Assembly: GCF_025822765.1 (NCBI RefSeq) | Contig: NZ_JACKUK010000025.1 | Span: forward strand, 187,084 to 251,083 | Direction: 5' to 3' | Length of the DNA: 64,000 nt | Source of the DNA: Mycobacterium barrassiae | GTDB taxonomy: Bacteria > Actinomycetota > Actinomycetes > Mycobacteriales > Mycobacteriaceae | Shown: positions 9,014 to 17,708 of the stretch, one piece after another | How the letters are laid out: each line of letters opens with the position of its first letter | How positions within the stretch are numbered: position 1 is the first letter of the stretch | Position numbers and translations under genes: made by a program | Notes under the pieces: model-generated | The model's database searches: none | The model's input: only the letters and a program-made list of their open reading frames with translations | Told to the model about the DNA's origin: nothing

Positions 9014-10093
9014 ATGGCATCGATCACCTACAACAACGCCACCTGCATCTACGAGGGTTCGGACAAGCTCGCGGTCGACTCGCTCAACCTCGATATCCAA
9101 GACGGCGAGTTCGTCGTCCTTGTCGGGCCGTCGGGATCCGGTAAGAGCACGGCGCTGCGCATGCTCGCCGGCCTCGAGGACATCGACGAGGGCACCATCG
9201 AGATCGGCGGCAAGAACATGGTCGGCGTGCCGTCCAAAGACCGCGACATCGCGATGGTGTTCCAGAACTACGCGCTGTACCCGAACAAGACCGTCGCCGA
9301 GAACATGGGCTTCGCGCTGAAGCTGCGCGGTGTGCCCGCCGACGAGCGGCGGCGCAAAGTCGAAGAGGCGGCCAAGATCCTCGACCTCACCGAATTCCTG
9401 GATCGCAAGCCGGCCAAGCTTTCCGGCGGACAGCGTCAGCGCGTCGCGATGGGTCGCGCGATCGTGCGTGAGCCGCAAGTGTTCTGCATGGACGAGCCGC
9501 TGTCCAACCTCGACGCCAAACTGCGCGTGCAGACACGCACCCAGATCGCCGCGCTGCAACGGCGTCTGGGCACCACCACCGTCTACGTCACCCACGATCA
9601 GGTGGAGGCGATGACGATGGGTGATCGAGTGGCGGTGCTGAGGTTCGGCAAGCTGCAGCAGTTCGCGTCGCCGAACGAGCTCTACGACCGACCGGCCAAC
9701 GCGTTCGTCGCCGGCTTCATCGGGTCGCCTGCGATGAACCTCGTGACATTGCCCGTCGCACCCGACGGCGTCAAGATCGGCGACTCCACACTGGAATTGG
9801 AGCGCGCCGACCTCAGCAAGATCAGCGAGGCAGGGCTGTCCGAAGTCACCTTCGGAATCCGGCCCGAGCAATTGGAGCTCAGCGATTCGGGTGGTGTGGA
9901 CGTCGTCGTCGACCTGGTCGAGGACCTTGGCAGCGAGGCATACGTCTACACCCACGCAGGGTCGGGCATCGAGCTCGTCGCGCGGTGCAACCCGCGCACC
10001 GCACCGAAACTCGCCGAGACGGTCAAGCTGCGCAAGCATCCCGACGGGGCGGTGCACCTGTTCCACCCCGAGTCGGGTGAGCGATTGAACTGA
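9014..10093 (+). CDS. Sugar ABC transporter ATP-binding protein (MsmK/UgpC type)
   Basis: A 359-residue ATPase with Walker A GPSGSGKST, signature LSGGQRQRVAMGRA, Walker B VFCMDEPLSNLD and the H-loop YVTHDQVEAMTM. A C-terminal regulatory TOBE-type domain occupies about residues 240-359. GGAGCAAGC precedes the ATG. It powers the importer encoded by the three genes before it. MalK-type ATPases with this tail are sometimes shared between sugar importers. Confidence 0.96.
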   Translation: MASITYNNATCIYEGSDKLAVDSLNLDIQDGEFVVLVGPSGSGKSTALRMLAGLEDIDEGTIEIGGKNMVGVPSKDRDIAMVFQNYALYPNKTVAENMGFALKLRGVPADERRRKVEEAAKILDLTEFLDRKPAKLSGGQRQRVAMGRAIVREPQVFCMDEPLSNLDAKLRVQTRTQIAALQRRLGTTTVYVTHDQVEAMTMGDRVAVLRFGKLQQFASPNELYDRPANAFVAGFIGSPAMNLVTLPVAPDGVKIGDSTLELERADLSKISEAGLSEVTFGIRPEQLELSDSGGVDVVVDLVEDLGSEAYVYTHAGSGIELVARCNPRTAPKLAETVKLRKHPDGAVHLFHPESGERLN

Positions 10094-10148
10094 GCATGCG
10101 GGCGCCGTCCGGCGGGCTGGGGCCACGCCCGGAGGGCAGGGGAGAGCG

Positions 10149-11453
10149 ATGGGCCCACGGGCGCAGCCCAGGGGACGACCCGGGAAGATGACCGAGTTCA
10201 AGCTCCGGACAGCGACTCCGGGGCTGCTGGCGCTGCCCTGGGACCGGCCTCTTGAGGGGTGGACCGTTCCCGACGTCCCGTTGCGCGACATCGCGGTGGG
10301 ACCCAGCCGGCATTTGGTGAAGTTCGTCGACGCCGACGGCGCACTGTGGGCCGTCAAGGACGTGCCGCCCCGGATCGCCGTCAAGGAGTACGACGTGCTG
10401 CGCCGGCTCGAGGAGATGGGCCTGCCCGCGGTGCGCCCCGCAGGCATTGTGCTGCAGCCCGAGTTCGACACCGCGATCCTCGTCACCCGGTACCTCGAGG
10501 GATCCTGGCAGTATCGCCGGCTGTTCATGCGTCTGCCGCCGGACCAACCCAAACACCGGGCCAGGCTTCTCGACGGGATGGCCGGCCTGCTGGTCGAATT
10601 GCATCGGCACGGTGTCTTCTGGGGCGACTGCTCGCTGGCCAACACGCTGTTCTCCCGTGACGGTCAGCTGCTGCAGGCATGGCTGGTCGACGCCGAGACG
10701 TCCGAGATCCACCCGTCGTTGAGCCGCGGGCAGCGCGAGCATGACCTCGACATCATGTCCGAGAACGTCGCGATGGGAGTGGTCGACCTTGCCGAGCGGC
10801 TCGGGCGGACGGCCTTGGAGGACGTGCTGATCGCCGAGGTGGACCAGGCCAGAGTGCGCTACGACATGCTCTGGGAGGCATTACACGCCGAACCTGTCTT
10901 CGATTTCACCGACCGCTACCGAGTCGAGGGGACCGTCCGCCGCCTCAACGAGCTCGGCTTCGCCGTTGACGAAGTAACGCTTGCCCCGGTGAGCGTAGAG
11001 CCGCAACAGCTCAGAATCCGTGTGGCCGTTGGCGATCGGCGATACCACGCCCAGCGGCTGCAGCAACTCACCGGACTGGATGTGGGAGAGGGGCAGGCCC
11101 AGATACTGCTCGGCGATCTGCTGGCCTACCAGGCGCAGCTGGCGCGCGAGGCCGGTCACGATGTCGACGAGTCGACCGCGGCGCGACTGTGGGTGATCGA
11201 GGTCCTCACCCCGTATGAACGTTTGGCGCATGACGTCGTCAACCGCAGGGGCACCCCCGTCCAGGCGTACTGCGACCTGCTCGAGGTGCGGTGGTTACTC
11301 AGCGAGCAGGCGGGCCAAGACGTCGGCACCAACAAGGCGCTCGCGGCGCTGGCACGCGACGTCATCCCCACCGACTCCGCGGCGAAGATGGCCATCGCCG
11401 AGACGCCGACTCAACCGTTCGAAGTGCTGCGGTTCGATGATGATGATGTGTGA
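10149..11453 (+). CDS. DUF4032-type kinase-like protein
   Basis: The 434-residue protein resembles lipopolysaccharide-kinase/RIO-like folds. Candidate catalytic residues are visible: Lys in WAVKDVPP, Asp and Asn in WGDCSLANTLF, and a second Asp in AWLVDAETSE. It ends in an acidic DDDDV tail. Its substrate is unknown. It starts 56 bp after the ABC ATPase and could be the last gene of that operon. GGGGAG lies just before the ATG at 10149; an ATG at 10188 (MTEFKLRT) is where similarity to the family should begin. Confidence 0.8.
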   Translation: MGPRAQPRGRPGKMTEFKLRTATPGLLALPWDRPLEGWTVPDVPLRDIAVGPSRHLVKFVDADGALWAVKDVPPRIAVKEYDVLRRLEEMGLPAVRPAGIVLQPEFDTAILVTRYLEGSWQYRRLFMRLPPDQPKHRARLLDGMAGLLVELHRHGVFWGDCSLANTLFSRDGQLLQAWLVDAETSEIHPSLSRGQREHDLDIMSENVAMGVVDLAERLGRTALEDVLIAEVDQARVRYDMLWEALHAEPVFDFTDRYRVEGTVRRLNELGFAVDEVTLAPVSVEPQQLRIRVAVGDRRYHAQRLQQLTGLDVGEGQAQILLGDLLAYQAQLAREAGHDVDESTAARLWVIEVLTPYERLAHDVVNRRGTPVQAYCDLLEVRWLLSEQAGQDVGTNKALAALARDVIPTDSAAKMAIAETPTQPFEVLRFDDDDV

Positions 11454-11466
11454 CAACGTGTTTCGG

Positions 11467-12243
11467 TTAAGGCGTTACTGCGTCCGGTGACTCGGGCAGC
11501 ACCTGACCGCCGTCGACCGCGATGGCCTGGCCCGTGATGTAACCGGCCTCGTCGGTCGCCAGGAACGCCGCCAGATGGCCGATGTCGGCGGGAGTGCCCA
11601 GCGCGCCGGCCGGGATCGCGCGCGCCATTCCGGCGAGATAGTCCTCGCCCATGTCCTTCAGTCCCTCGGTGAGGATGTTGCCCGGCATGATCGCGTTGAC
11701 TGTGATCGCATGCGGCGCAAGCTCGATGGCGGCCGTGCGCATGAACCCCAGCTGGGCGGCCTTAGACGCGCCGTAGTGCGACCACCGGGGAAATCCGGTG
11801 ATGGGACCCGTGATCGACGAAGTCAGGATCACCCGGCCCCGGCCCGACTCGATCAGCGATGGCAGACATGCCTGCACCGCGAACACCGTGCCCTTGACAT
11901 TGACGTCGAGCACTTGGGCGAGCTCGTCAGGCGTCATCGTCGCCAGCGGAGCTTCGGGGAAGATCCCCGCGTTGGCGCAGAGCACGTCGATACCGCCGAA
12001 AGCGTCCGCGACCTGGGAGGCCAACGCCGCGCAGGACGCCGGGTCGCTCACATCGGCGGCGACCCCGATCACCTTGCCGTCACCGATGCTGTCCAGCTCC
12101 GTCACGGCCGCGTCGAGGTCGCCCACCGACCGCGCGGCGACTGCGACGTTCGCGCCCGCCTCGGCGAAAACCGCGGCGATACCGCGCCCGATCCCCTTGC
12201 TGCCGCCGGTGACCACGACGGACTTTCCCACTAGCGAAAACAC
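11467..12243 (-). CDS. SDR family oxidoreductase
   Basis: A classical 258-residue SDR with [10 protein letters not shown] cofactor motif, NAG (CANAG), catalytic Ser in SSITG and YGASK (Tyr-x3-Lys). Position after strand 2 (AAR) suggests NADP(H). The GTG at 12243 gives the normal family length; a longer form from 12354 would overlap the divergent amidase start and adds 37 residues unlike SDRs. It is convergent with the DUF4032 gene, with a 13-bp gap. Substrate unknown; the C-terminal AVDGG is the family norm. Confidence 0.9.
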   Translation of the reverse strand: MFSLVGKSVVVTGGSKGIGRGIAAVFAEAGANVAVAARSVGDLDAAVTELDSIGDGKVIGVAADVSDPASCAALASQVADAFGGIDVLCANAGIFPEAPLATMTPDELAQVLDVNVKGTVFAVQACLPSLIESGRGRVILTSSITGPITGFPRWSHYGASKAAQLGFMRTAAIELAPHAITVNAIMPGNILTEGLKDMGEDYLAGMARAIPAGALGTPADIGHLAAFLATDEAGYITGQAIAVDGGQVLPESPDAVTP

Positions 12244-12341
12244 GACCCCAAGTCTGGGGCACCGCCGGTCGTTTCGCAGCGCGTGGGTCTCGCGATGGTC
12301 GGGTTGCCGGTCCACCCGGAAGCCGCGAGGATCTCGTACCA

Positions 12342-13793
12342 ATGGACGCCGCACAGGCCGCCGAACTCGCCGGCATCGACGCGATCGGGCAGGCGTCGCT
12401 GGTGGCTGCCGGCGAGCTGACCGCAGTCGAGCTGCTCGAGGCCGCGATCATCCGGCTAGAGGCGGCGCGCAGCCTCAATGCCGTGATCGACGACCTCTTC
12501 GAACATGGGCGTGCACAAGCCGCCGACCTGGACGCCGATTCGAGAAAATCTCCGCTGCACGGGGTTCCGTTCCTGCTCAAGGATCTCGATGCGTCTCTGG
12601 CGGGCACCCGGGAGGCGATGGGGTCGAGGGCCCTGCGCACTTATGTCGCGACAGAGACGGCGTGGATCGTCGACCGCTACCTGTCTGCCGGGTTGGTGGT
12701 CTTCGGCAAGACGAACACCCCGGAATGGGGCAACCACTGCACCACTGAGCCGTCGCTTTTCGGGCCGACGGTCAATCCTTGGTCACCTTCGATCACCCCA
12801 GGTGGATCCAGCGGGGGATCGGCGTCCGCGGTGGCCGCCGGCGTCGTGCCCGCGGCGTCCGGAGGCGACGGGACCGGCTCGATCCGGGTGCCGGCCTCGT
12901 GCTGCGGGCTCGTCGGCCTCAAACCCCGCCGCGGGCGAAGCTCGTTCGCGCCGGGAGCCGGTCACTCGCTGGAAGGTCTGGTCAACTCACACGCCCTCAC
13001 CCGCACCGTGCGCGACACCGCCGCCCTGCTCGACGTCATCGCAGGCACCGCACCCGGCGACCCGTACCACGCTGCGCCGCCTGCGACGAGCTACCTGAAT
13101 GCGATCGCCGAAGCGCCTGCGGTGCAACGAATCCTGATGACGACAGCTTCGCCGTTCCCGGGACCGGCGGCAGATCCCGTCGTGGTGTCGGCCGTCGAGG
13201 CGGCCGGACGCCTGCTCGGCGAGATCGGTCATATCGTCGAAACAGGGGCCCCGACAATAGATCCCGACGTCGTCGCGGACGCCATCGCGGTGCTGCACAA
13301 CGTCAGCAATGTCGGGCTGCATGCGCTGGCCACCAGCCATCTCGGCCGCGAGCCGGCCGAAGACGAGTTCGAACCCAGCACATGGGTGATGGTCCGCGAG
13401 GGCTTCACCACCAGCGGCGCCGCCTACGCGGGAGCCATCGACGCGGTGCACGCCCAGACTCGACGATTCGTGGCGGGGATGGCCGGACACGATGTGCTGC
13501 TGGTACCTACTCTGCTGACGACTCCGCCGCCGTACGGTCTGCTGGGTGAGCCGCGTGGCACCACTCGCGCATTCTTCGATGTCGAATTCGCCACAACGGG
13601 GTGGACCTCACTGGCGAATGTGACCGGATGGGCCGCGATTTCACTGCCGCTGGGCACCACCGACGACGGTCTTCCGATCGGTGTACAGCTCATGGCGCCC
13701 GACGAGACGGTCTTGCTGCAACTCGCCGCTCAGCTGGAAGCCGCCGCGCCGTGGGCCGGCAGGCATCCGCCGTTGTGGGTGGGTGTCAACTAG
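12342..13793 (+). CDS. Amidase-signature family hydrolase
   Basis: A 483-residue amidase with the Ser-cisSer-Lys triad of the family: Lys in PFLLKDLDA, the Gly/Ser loop PGGSSGGSA and the downstream GTGSIRVPA containing the nucleophile. Members hydrolyse carboxylic amides or act on aryl and acyl amides; the substrate here is unknown. It is transcribed divergently from the SDR and overlaps the 3' end of a small secreted-protein gene by 4 bp. Confidence 0.93.
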   Translation: MDAAQAAELAGIDAIGQASLVAAGELTAVELLEAAIIRLEAARSLNAVIDDLFEHGRAQAADLDADSRKSPLHGVPFLLKDLDASLAGTREAMGSRALRTYVATETAWIVDRYLSAGLVVFGKTNTPEWGNHCTTEPSLFGPTVNPWSPSITPGGSSGGSASAVAAGVVPAASGGDGTGSIRVPASCCGLVGLKPRRGRSSFAPGAGHSLEGLVNSHALTRTVRDTAALLDVIAGTAPGDPYHAAPPATSYLNAIAEAPAVQRILMTTASPFPGPAADPVVVSAVEAAGRLLGEIGHIVETGAPTIDPDVVADAIAVLHNVSNVGLHALATSHLGREPAEDEFEPSTWVMVREGFTTSGAAYAGAIDAVHAQTRRFVAGMAGHDVLLVPTLLTTPPPYGLLGEPRGTTRAFFDVEFATTGWTSLANVTGWAAISLPLGTTDDGLPIGVQLMAPDETVLLQLAAQLEAAAPWAGRHPPLWVGVN

Positions 13794-14017
13794 CCGACGA
13801 CGGCCGGGTTCGTCGGATCCAAACCGCTGGGGAGGTTCGGGCTGAGCCCGCTGCCGTGGGTGACCTCCTGGTGGGCCATCTGGCGGCAGTTGTTGTCCAT
13901 CGGCGTCTGATCGCCGGAACAGTAGGGGAGAAGATCTTGCGGGTCGGCGCCGGCCTGAGGCGCCGAGAAGACGATCGCCGCGCCGGCAAGCAGGCACGCC
14001 GCAAAGATTCTCGTCAT
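13790..14017 (-). CDS. Small secreted protein
   Basis: A 75-residue precursor with a clear signal peptide: MTRIF, a hydrophobic core and AGADP as the likely cleavage region. The mature part of about 50 residues has two cysteines (YCSGD and NNCRQM) that may form a disulfide. Function unknown; such short DPxDLLPYC-type exported proteins are common in mycobacteria. It is divergent from ligD, 31 bp away. Confidence 0.82.
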   Translation of the reverse strand: MTRIFAACLLAGAAIVFSAPQAGADPQDLLPYCSGDQTPMDNNCRQMAHQEVTHGSGLSPNLPSGLDPTNPAVVG

Positions 14018-14048
14018 AGTGCAACGCTACGCCGGGTAATACCTTGAT

Positions 14049-16340
14049 GTGGTGGATCAGTTCGGTCGGGTGAAGCTGACCAACCCCGACAAGGTGCTTT
14101 ATCCCGCGACGGGCACCACAAAGGCCGAGGTCTTCGACTACTACATCAATGTCGCCGCAGCGATGCTCCCGCACATCGCCGGCCGGGCCGTCACCCGCAA
14201 ACGCTGGCCCAACGGCGTCGACGAGCCCTCGTTCTTCGAAAAGCAGCTCGCCTCCTCGGCGCCGGACTGGCTCGAGCGGGGCTCGATCAAGCACAAGTCG
14301 GGCACCACGACCTACCCGATCATCAACACCGCCGAGGGGTTGGCTTGGATTGCGCAGCAGGCTGCGTTGGAAGTGCACGTGCCGCAATGGCGATTCGTCA
14401 GCACCTGGACCAGAGAAGAGGGAGCCGAACAGACGCCCGGGCTCGCCACCCGAGTGGTCTTCGACTTGGACCCCGGCGAAGGCGTCACGTTCCGGCAACT
14501 GTGCGAGGTGGCCCACGAAGTCCGCGAGCTCATCACCGGCATCGGCTTGAAAACCTTCCCGTTGACCAGCGGCAGCAAGGGATTACATCTGTATGTGCCG
14601 CTGGAGAAGCCGATCAGTTCACGAGGGGCTTCGGTGCTCGCCCGCCGGATCGCGGTGCAGCTCGAGAAGACCATGCCCAAGCGGGTGACGGCGACGATGA
14701 CGAAGAGCATGCGCAGCGGCAAGGTGTTCGTCGACTGGAGCCAGAACAACGGCAACAAGACGACCATCGCGCCGTACTCGCTGCGCGGGCGCGACGAGCC
14801 GACGGTTGCCGCGCCGCGCACCTGGAACGAGATCGAGGACCCCGATCTACGGCACCTGCGCTTCGATGAGGTGCTCGAGCGGGTGGAGCGCGACGGTGAC
14901 CTGCTGGCCGAGATGGATACCGACGCCCCAGTGGCGGACGCGCTCACCACCTATCGCAGCATGCGCGATCCCGGCAAGACGCCAGAGCCGGTTCCCAACG
15001 TCGCGCCCACGGTTGGTAACGATGACTTCTTCGTCATCCAGGAGCACCATGCCCGGCGACTGCACTACGACTTCAGGCTGGAGCGCAACGGTGTACTCGT
15101 CAGCTGGGCGGTGCCGAAGAACCTGCCCGACACACCGTCGGTCAACCACCTGGCCGTGCATACCGAGGACCACCCGCTGGAATACGGCAACTTCGAGGGC
15201 GAGATACCGAAGGGCGAGTACGGCGGCGGCACGGTGATCATCTGGGACACCGGCACATACGAGGCGGAGAAATTCCGTGACCACGGCCCGGACGGCCCGG
15301 CGAAGGGTGGCGAGGTCATCGTCACGCTGCACGGTAAGAAGATCGACGGCCGGTATGCGTTGATCCAGACCGACGGCAAGAACTGGCTGGCGCACCGGAT
15401 GAAGGAACAGCAGAACCCGCGGGCCAGCGATCTCGCGCCGATGCTGTCCACCGAGGGCTCGATCAAGAAGTTGACCTCAGCGCAGTGGGCGTTCGAGGGC
15501 AAGTGGGACGGCTACCGGGTGCTGGTCGACGCCAACCACGGCCGGCTCAACGTGCGCTCCCGCCGTGGCCGCGACGTCACCGACGAGTATCCGCAATTCG
15601 CCGCGCTCGCAGCCGATCTCGCCGACCATCAAGTGATTCTCGACGGCGAAGCGGTGGCCCTCGATGAGCGCGGGGTGCCGAGCTTCTCTGAGATGCAGAA
15701 CCGTAAGCGCTCCACCCGGGTGGAGTTCTGGGCGTTCGACATCCTCTATCTCGACGGGCGATCTCTTCTCAACGCCAAGTACTCCGACCGCCGCCGCGTG
15801 CTGGAGGCGCTGGCCGAAGGTGGCGCTCTGATCGTGCCGGAGCTGCTGCCCGGCGACGGCCCCGAAGCGCTCGAGCACGCCCGCGAAAAGCGTTGGGAGG
15901 GCGTGGTCGCGAAGAAGCTGGATTCGACCTATCAACCGGGCCGACGGTCGTCGTCATGGATCAAGGCCAAGATCTGGAACACCCAGGAGGTGGTGATCGG
16001 CGGCTGGCGGAAAGGTGAGGGCGGCCGGTCGAGCGGTATCGGGGCCTTGATGCTCGGTATCCCCGCCGAAGGTGGTCTGCAGTTCGTCGGTCGCGTCGGC
16101 ACGGGATTCACGGAGAAGGAGCTGACGAAGCTCAAGGGCATCCTGAAACCGTTGGAGACCGAGGAATCGCCCTTCAACGCACGCCTTTCCAAACTCGATT
16201 CCCGGGGTGTCACCTTTGTCCGACCCGAGCTGGTGGGCGAGGTCCGCTACAGCGAACGGACATCCGACGGCAGGTTGCGCCAGCCGAGTTGGCGAGGGCT
16301 GCGCCCCGACAAGGAACCCGACGAGGTGGTTTGGGAGTAG
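14049..16340 (+). CDS. ligD: Multifunctional NHEJ DNA ligase D
   Basis: At 763 residues it has the mycobacterial domain order polymerase-phosphoesterase-ligase. The primase-like polymerase shows the metal-binding DLD near residues 139-141 (VVFDLDPGEG). The 3'-phosphoesterase contains HHARRLHYDFRLE. The ATP-dependent ligase has nucleotidyl-accepting Lys near 485 in EGKWDGYRV. LigD trims, fills and seals double-strand breaks held by Ku. The start is GTG (GTGGTGGATCAG). Unlike the tight mku-ligD arrangement in M. tuberculosis, mku lies 12.8 kb away with the polyol locus between. Confidence 0.97.
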   Translation: MVDQFGRVKLTNPDKVLYPATGTTKAEVFDYYINVAAAMLPHIAGRAVTRKRWPNGVDEPSFFEKQLASSAPDWLERGSIKHKSGTTTYPIINTAEGLAWIAQQAALEVHVPQWRFVSTWTREEGAEQTPGLATRVVFDLDPGEGVTFRQLCEVAHEVRELITGIGLKTFPLTSGSKGLHLYVPLEKPISSRGASVLARRIAVQLEKTMPKRVTATMTKSMRSGKVFVDWSQNNGNKTTIAPYSLRGRDEPTVAAPRTWNEIEDPDLRHLRFDEVLERVERDGDLLAEMDTDAPVADALTTYRSMRDPGKTPEPVPNVAPTVGNDDFFVIQEHHARRLHYDFRLERNGVLVSWAVPKNLPDTPSVNHLAVHTEDHPLEYGNFEGEIPKGEYGGGTVIIWDTGTYEAEKFRDHGPDGPAKGGEVIVTLHGKKIDGRYALIQTDGKNWLAHRMKEQQNPRASDLAPMLSTEGSIKKLTSAQWAFEGKWDGYRVLVDANHGRLNVRSRRGRDVTDEYPQFAALAADLADHQVILDGEAVALDERGVPSFSEMQNRKRSTRVEFWAFDILYLDGRSLLNAKYSDRRRVLEALAEGGALIVPELLPGDGPEALEHAREKRWEGVVAKKLDSTYQPGRRSSSWIKAKIWNTQEVVIGGWRKGEGGRSSGIGALMLGIPAEGGLQFVGRVGTGFTEKELTKLKGILKPLETEESPFNARLSKLDSRGVTFVRPELVGEVRYSERTSDGRLRQPSWRGLRPDKEPDEVVWE

Positions 16341-16353
16341 GGCACGGCGCATT

Positions 16354-16396
16354 AACGGGTTGATTACCTGCACCAGGTACGTGCGATCAACCCGTT
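16354..16396. terminator. Nested hairpin after ligD
   Basis: AACGGGTTGAT (16354-16364) pairs perfectly with ATCAACCCGTT (16386-16396). The 21-nt loop itself contains ACCTG-cac-CAGGT. It starts 14 bp after the ligD stop and has no T-run, so it may be an intrinsic-like mycobacterial terminator or an operator for the SnoaL/TetR pair. Confidence 0.5.
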
Positions 16397-16430
16397 TAGG
16401 CAATCCACCGGGCACGCCCCCAGTTTCAGT

Positions 16431-16476
16431 TGACAATGTCATATTAAACACCGACACTCTTCACATGACAACGTCA
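16431..16476. promoter_or_regulatory. Paired operators before the SnoaL/TetR operon
   Basis: Two near-identical palindromes occur 35 bp apart: TGACAATGTCA (16431-16441) and TGACAACGTCA (16466-16476). The second overlaps the ATG of the SnoaL-like gene and the first follows a TTGACA that could be a -35 element. They are probable binding sites for the TetR regulator two genes downstream (autoregulation). Confidence 0.55.
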
Positions 16477-16953
16477 CATGAGTCGAGTGCCGCCCTGCTG
16501 CAACAGCTCGTCGATCGCACCGAGATCGAGTCCGTACAACTCCGCTACGCAACGGGGGTCGACTCACGCGACTGGGAGCTGTTCCGCACATGCTTCGCGG
16601 ACGAGATCGAGGGTGACTACAGCTCCGTGTTCGGCACCCCGCCCGCACGCCTCGGGGCGGACGAGTTCGTCGCGACGATCGCACCGGTGATGAGTGCCCT
16701 CACCGCGACTCAGCACATGATGACGAATCTCGCGATCACCTTCGACGATGCGGATCACGCGACCGTCGTGGCGTACGTCCGGGCGATCCACCACAACGCA
16801 GCGGCCGCCGGCGGCACCGAACAGACCGTCTACGGGTATTACACGAATACCTTCGTCCGCACTGATGACGGCTGGCGAATCGCGAAGGTGAAGCTCACCT
16901 CGAGGATCCAGACCGGCAACCCCGGGGTGTTCGGCGCGCTCCCGGCTGCATGA
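16465..16953 (+). CDS. SnoaL-like nuclear-transport-factor-2 fold protein
   Basis: A 162-residue NTF2-like protein. Typical features are the Arg-Tyr-x-x-x-x-D (LRYATGVDSRDWELFRTCF) of the N-terminal helices and the closing YGYYTNTFVRTDDGWRIAKV strand pair. Such proteins are isomerases, hydrolases or ligand binders; no specific catalytic set can be named. ATG at 16465 gives the normal family length. It overlaps the TetR gene by 4 bp, so both are one operon. Confidence 0.88.
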   Translation: MTTSHESSAALLQQLVDRTEIESVQLRYATGVDSRDWELFRTCFADEIEGDYSSVFGTPPARLGADEFVATIAPVMSALTATQHMMTNLAITFDDADHATVVAYVRAIHHNAAAAGGTEQTVYGYYTNTFVRTDDGWRIAKVKLTSRIQTGNPGVFGALPAA

Positions 16954-17531
16954 GCCGCGTCGAAACGGCGGCCGCGACGCGCCGCGCGCTGCTCGCCGAA
17001 GCTGCCGCGTTGCTGGAAAGCGGAGGCCCGGCCGCCGTCACGCTACGTGAGGTCGGGGCCCGTGCGGGCGTCAGCCGAGGCGCGCCGTATGGCCATTTCG
17101 CCGATAAAGAGAGCCTGTTGACGGCGGTTGCCGCCGAGGGGTGGAATCGGATCGGCGACGAGATGCAAAGGCTGCGAGACGATTCCGCGCTTGCGCCCGA
17201 AAAGACCCTTCGTGCGGCGTTACTCGCCATCATCACTGTCAGCCGCGAGAATCCCCATCTGTATCAGTTGATGTTCACTCGGCCCGTTGGCGATCCCGAA
17301 GCCGTCGTGCGTGCGGCGCAACGTACGTGCGAGCACTTCCACGACATCGTCGCCGCGGTCACCGGACAGGAGGAAGCGAGTCGCCATGCGGCCGTTCTGC
17401 TGACCGGCACCCACGGTGCTGCAGGCGTGGAGACCAGTGGTCTGCTCGACACCGACAAATGGCACACCACGGCCGAGGAACTCATCGACATGCTGCTCGC
17501 GACGGTCGCAAAACCTTCTCGCCGTCGGTGA
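16950..17531 (+). CDS. TetR-family transcriptional regulator
   Basis: A 193-residue TetR protein with helix-turn-helix VTLREVGARAGVSRGAPYGHF and a C-terminal ligand domain of the WHG type (HLYQLMF..., LLTGTHGAAG). It is translationally coupled to the SnoaL-like gene and is the natural candidate to bind the paired TGACAAyGTCA sites upstream. Ligand unknown. Confidence 0.92.
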   Translation: MSRVETAAATRRALLAEAAALLESGGPAAVTLREVGARAGVSRGAPYGHFADKESLLTAVAAEGWNRIGDEMQRLRDDSALAPEKTLRAALLAIITVSRENPHLYQLMFTRPVGDPEAVVRAAQRTCEHFHDIVAAVTGQEEASRHAAVLLTGTHGAAGVETSGLLDTDKWHTTAEELIDMLLATVAKPSRRR

Positions 17532-17708
17532 TCCCGGACCGCAGACTCGAGTTTGGCCGCTAGCGCGGGTGAACCATTCAGCCCCGAACGACGTGTCATC
17601 GGGGATGAAACAGCAAATGCGCTGTTCGCGATGACATTGCTAGGTACTTTGTTGAGCGAATCCAGGCATTTCCGAAATATCCGCTTTTCACCGGAGGACG
17701 ATGATCAC

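Noticed and set aside
7994-10645. An 883-codon open frame antisense to the ABC transporter genes
   Set aside because: It lies opposite two real genes with clear motifs, has His/Arg/Gln-rich composition typical of high-GC antisense frames, and shows no domain.
11452-11465. A further KstR-like match (AACgtGTT) at the end of the DUF4032 gene
   Set aside because: Both outer T/A positions fail, and it overlaps a stop codon between two convergent genes, not a promoter.
12246-12259. CCCCA-agtc-TGGGG inverted repeat just upstream of the SDR start
   Set aside because: Only 5-bp arms in a GC-rich region; expected by chance.
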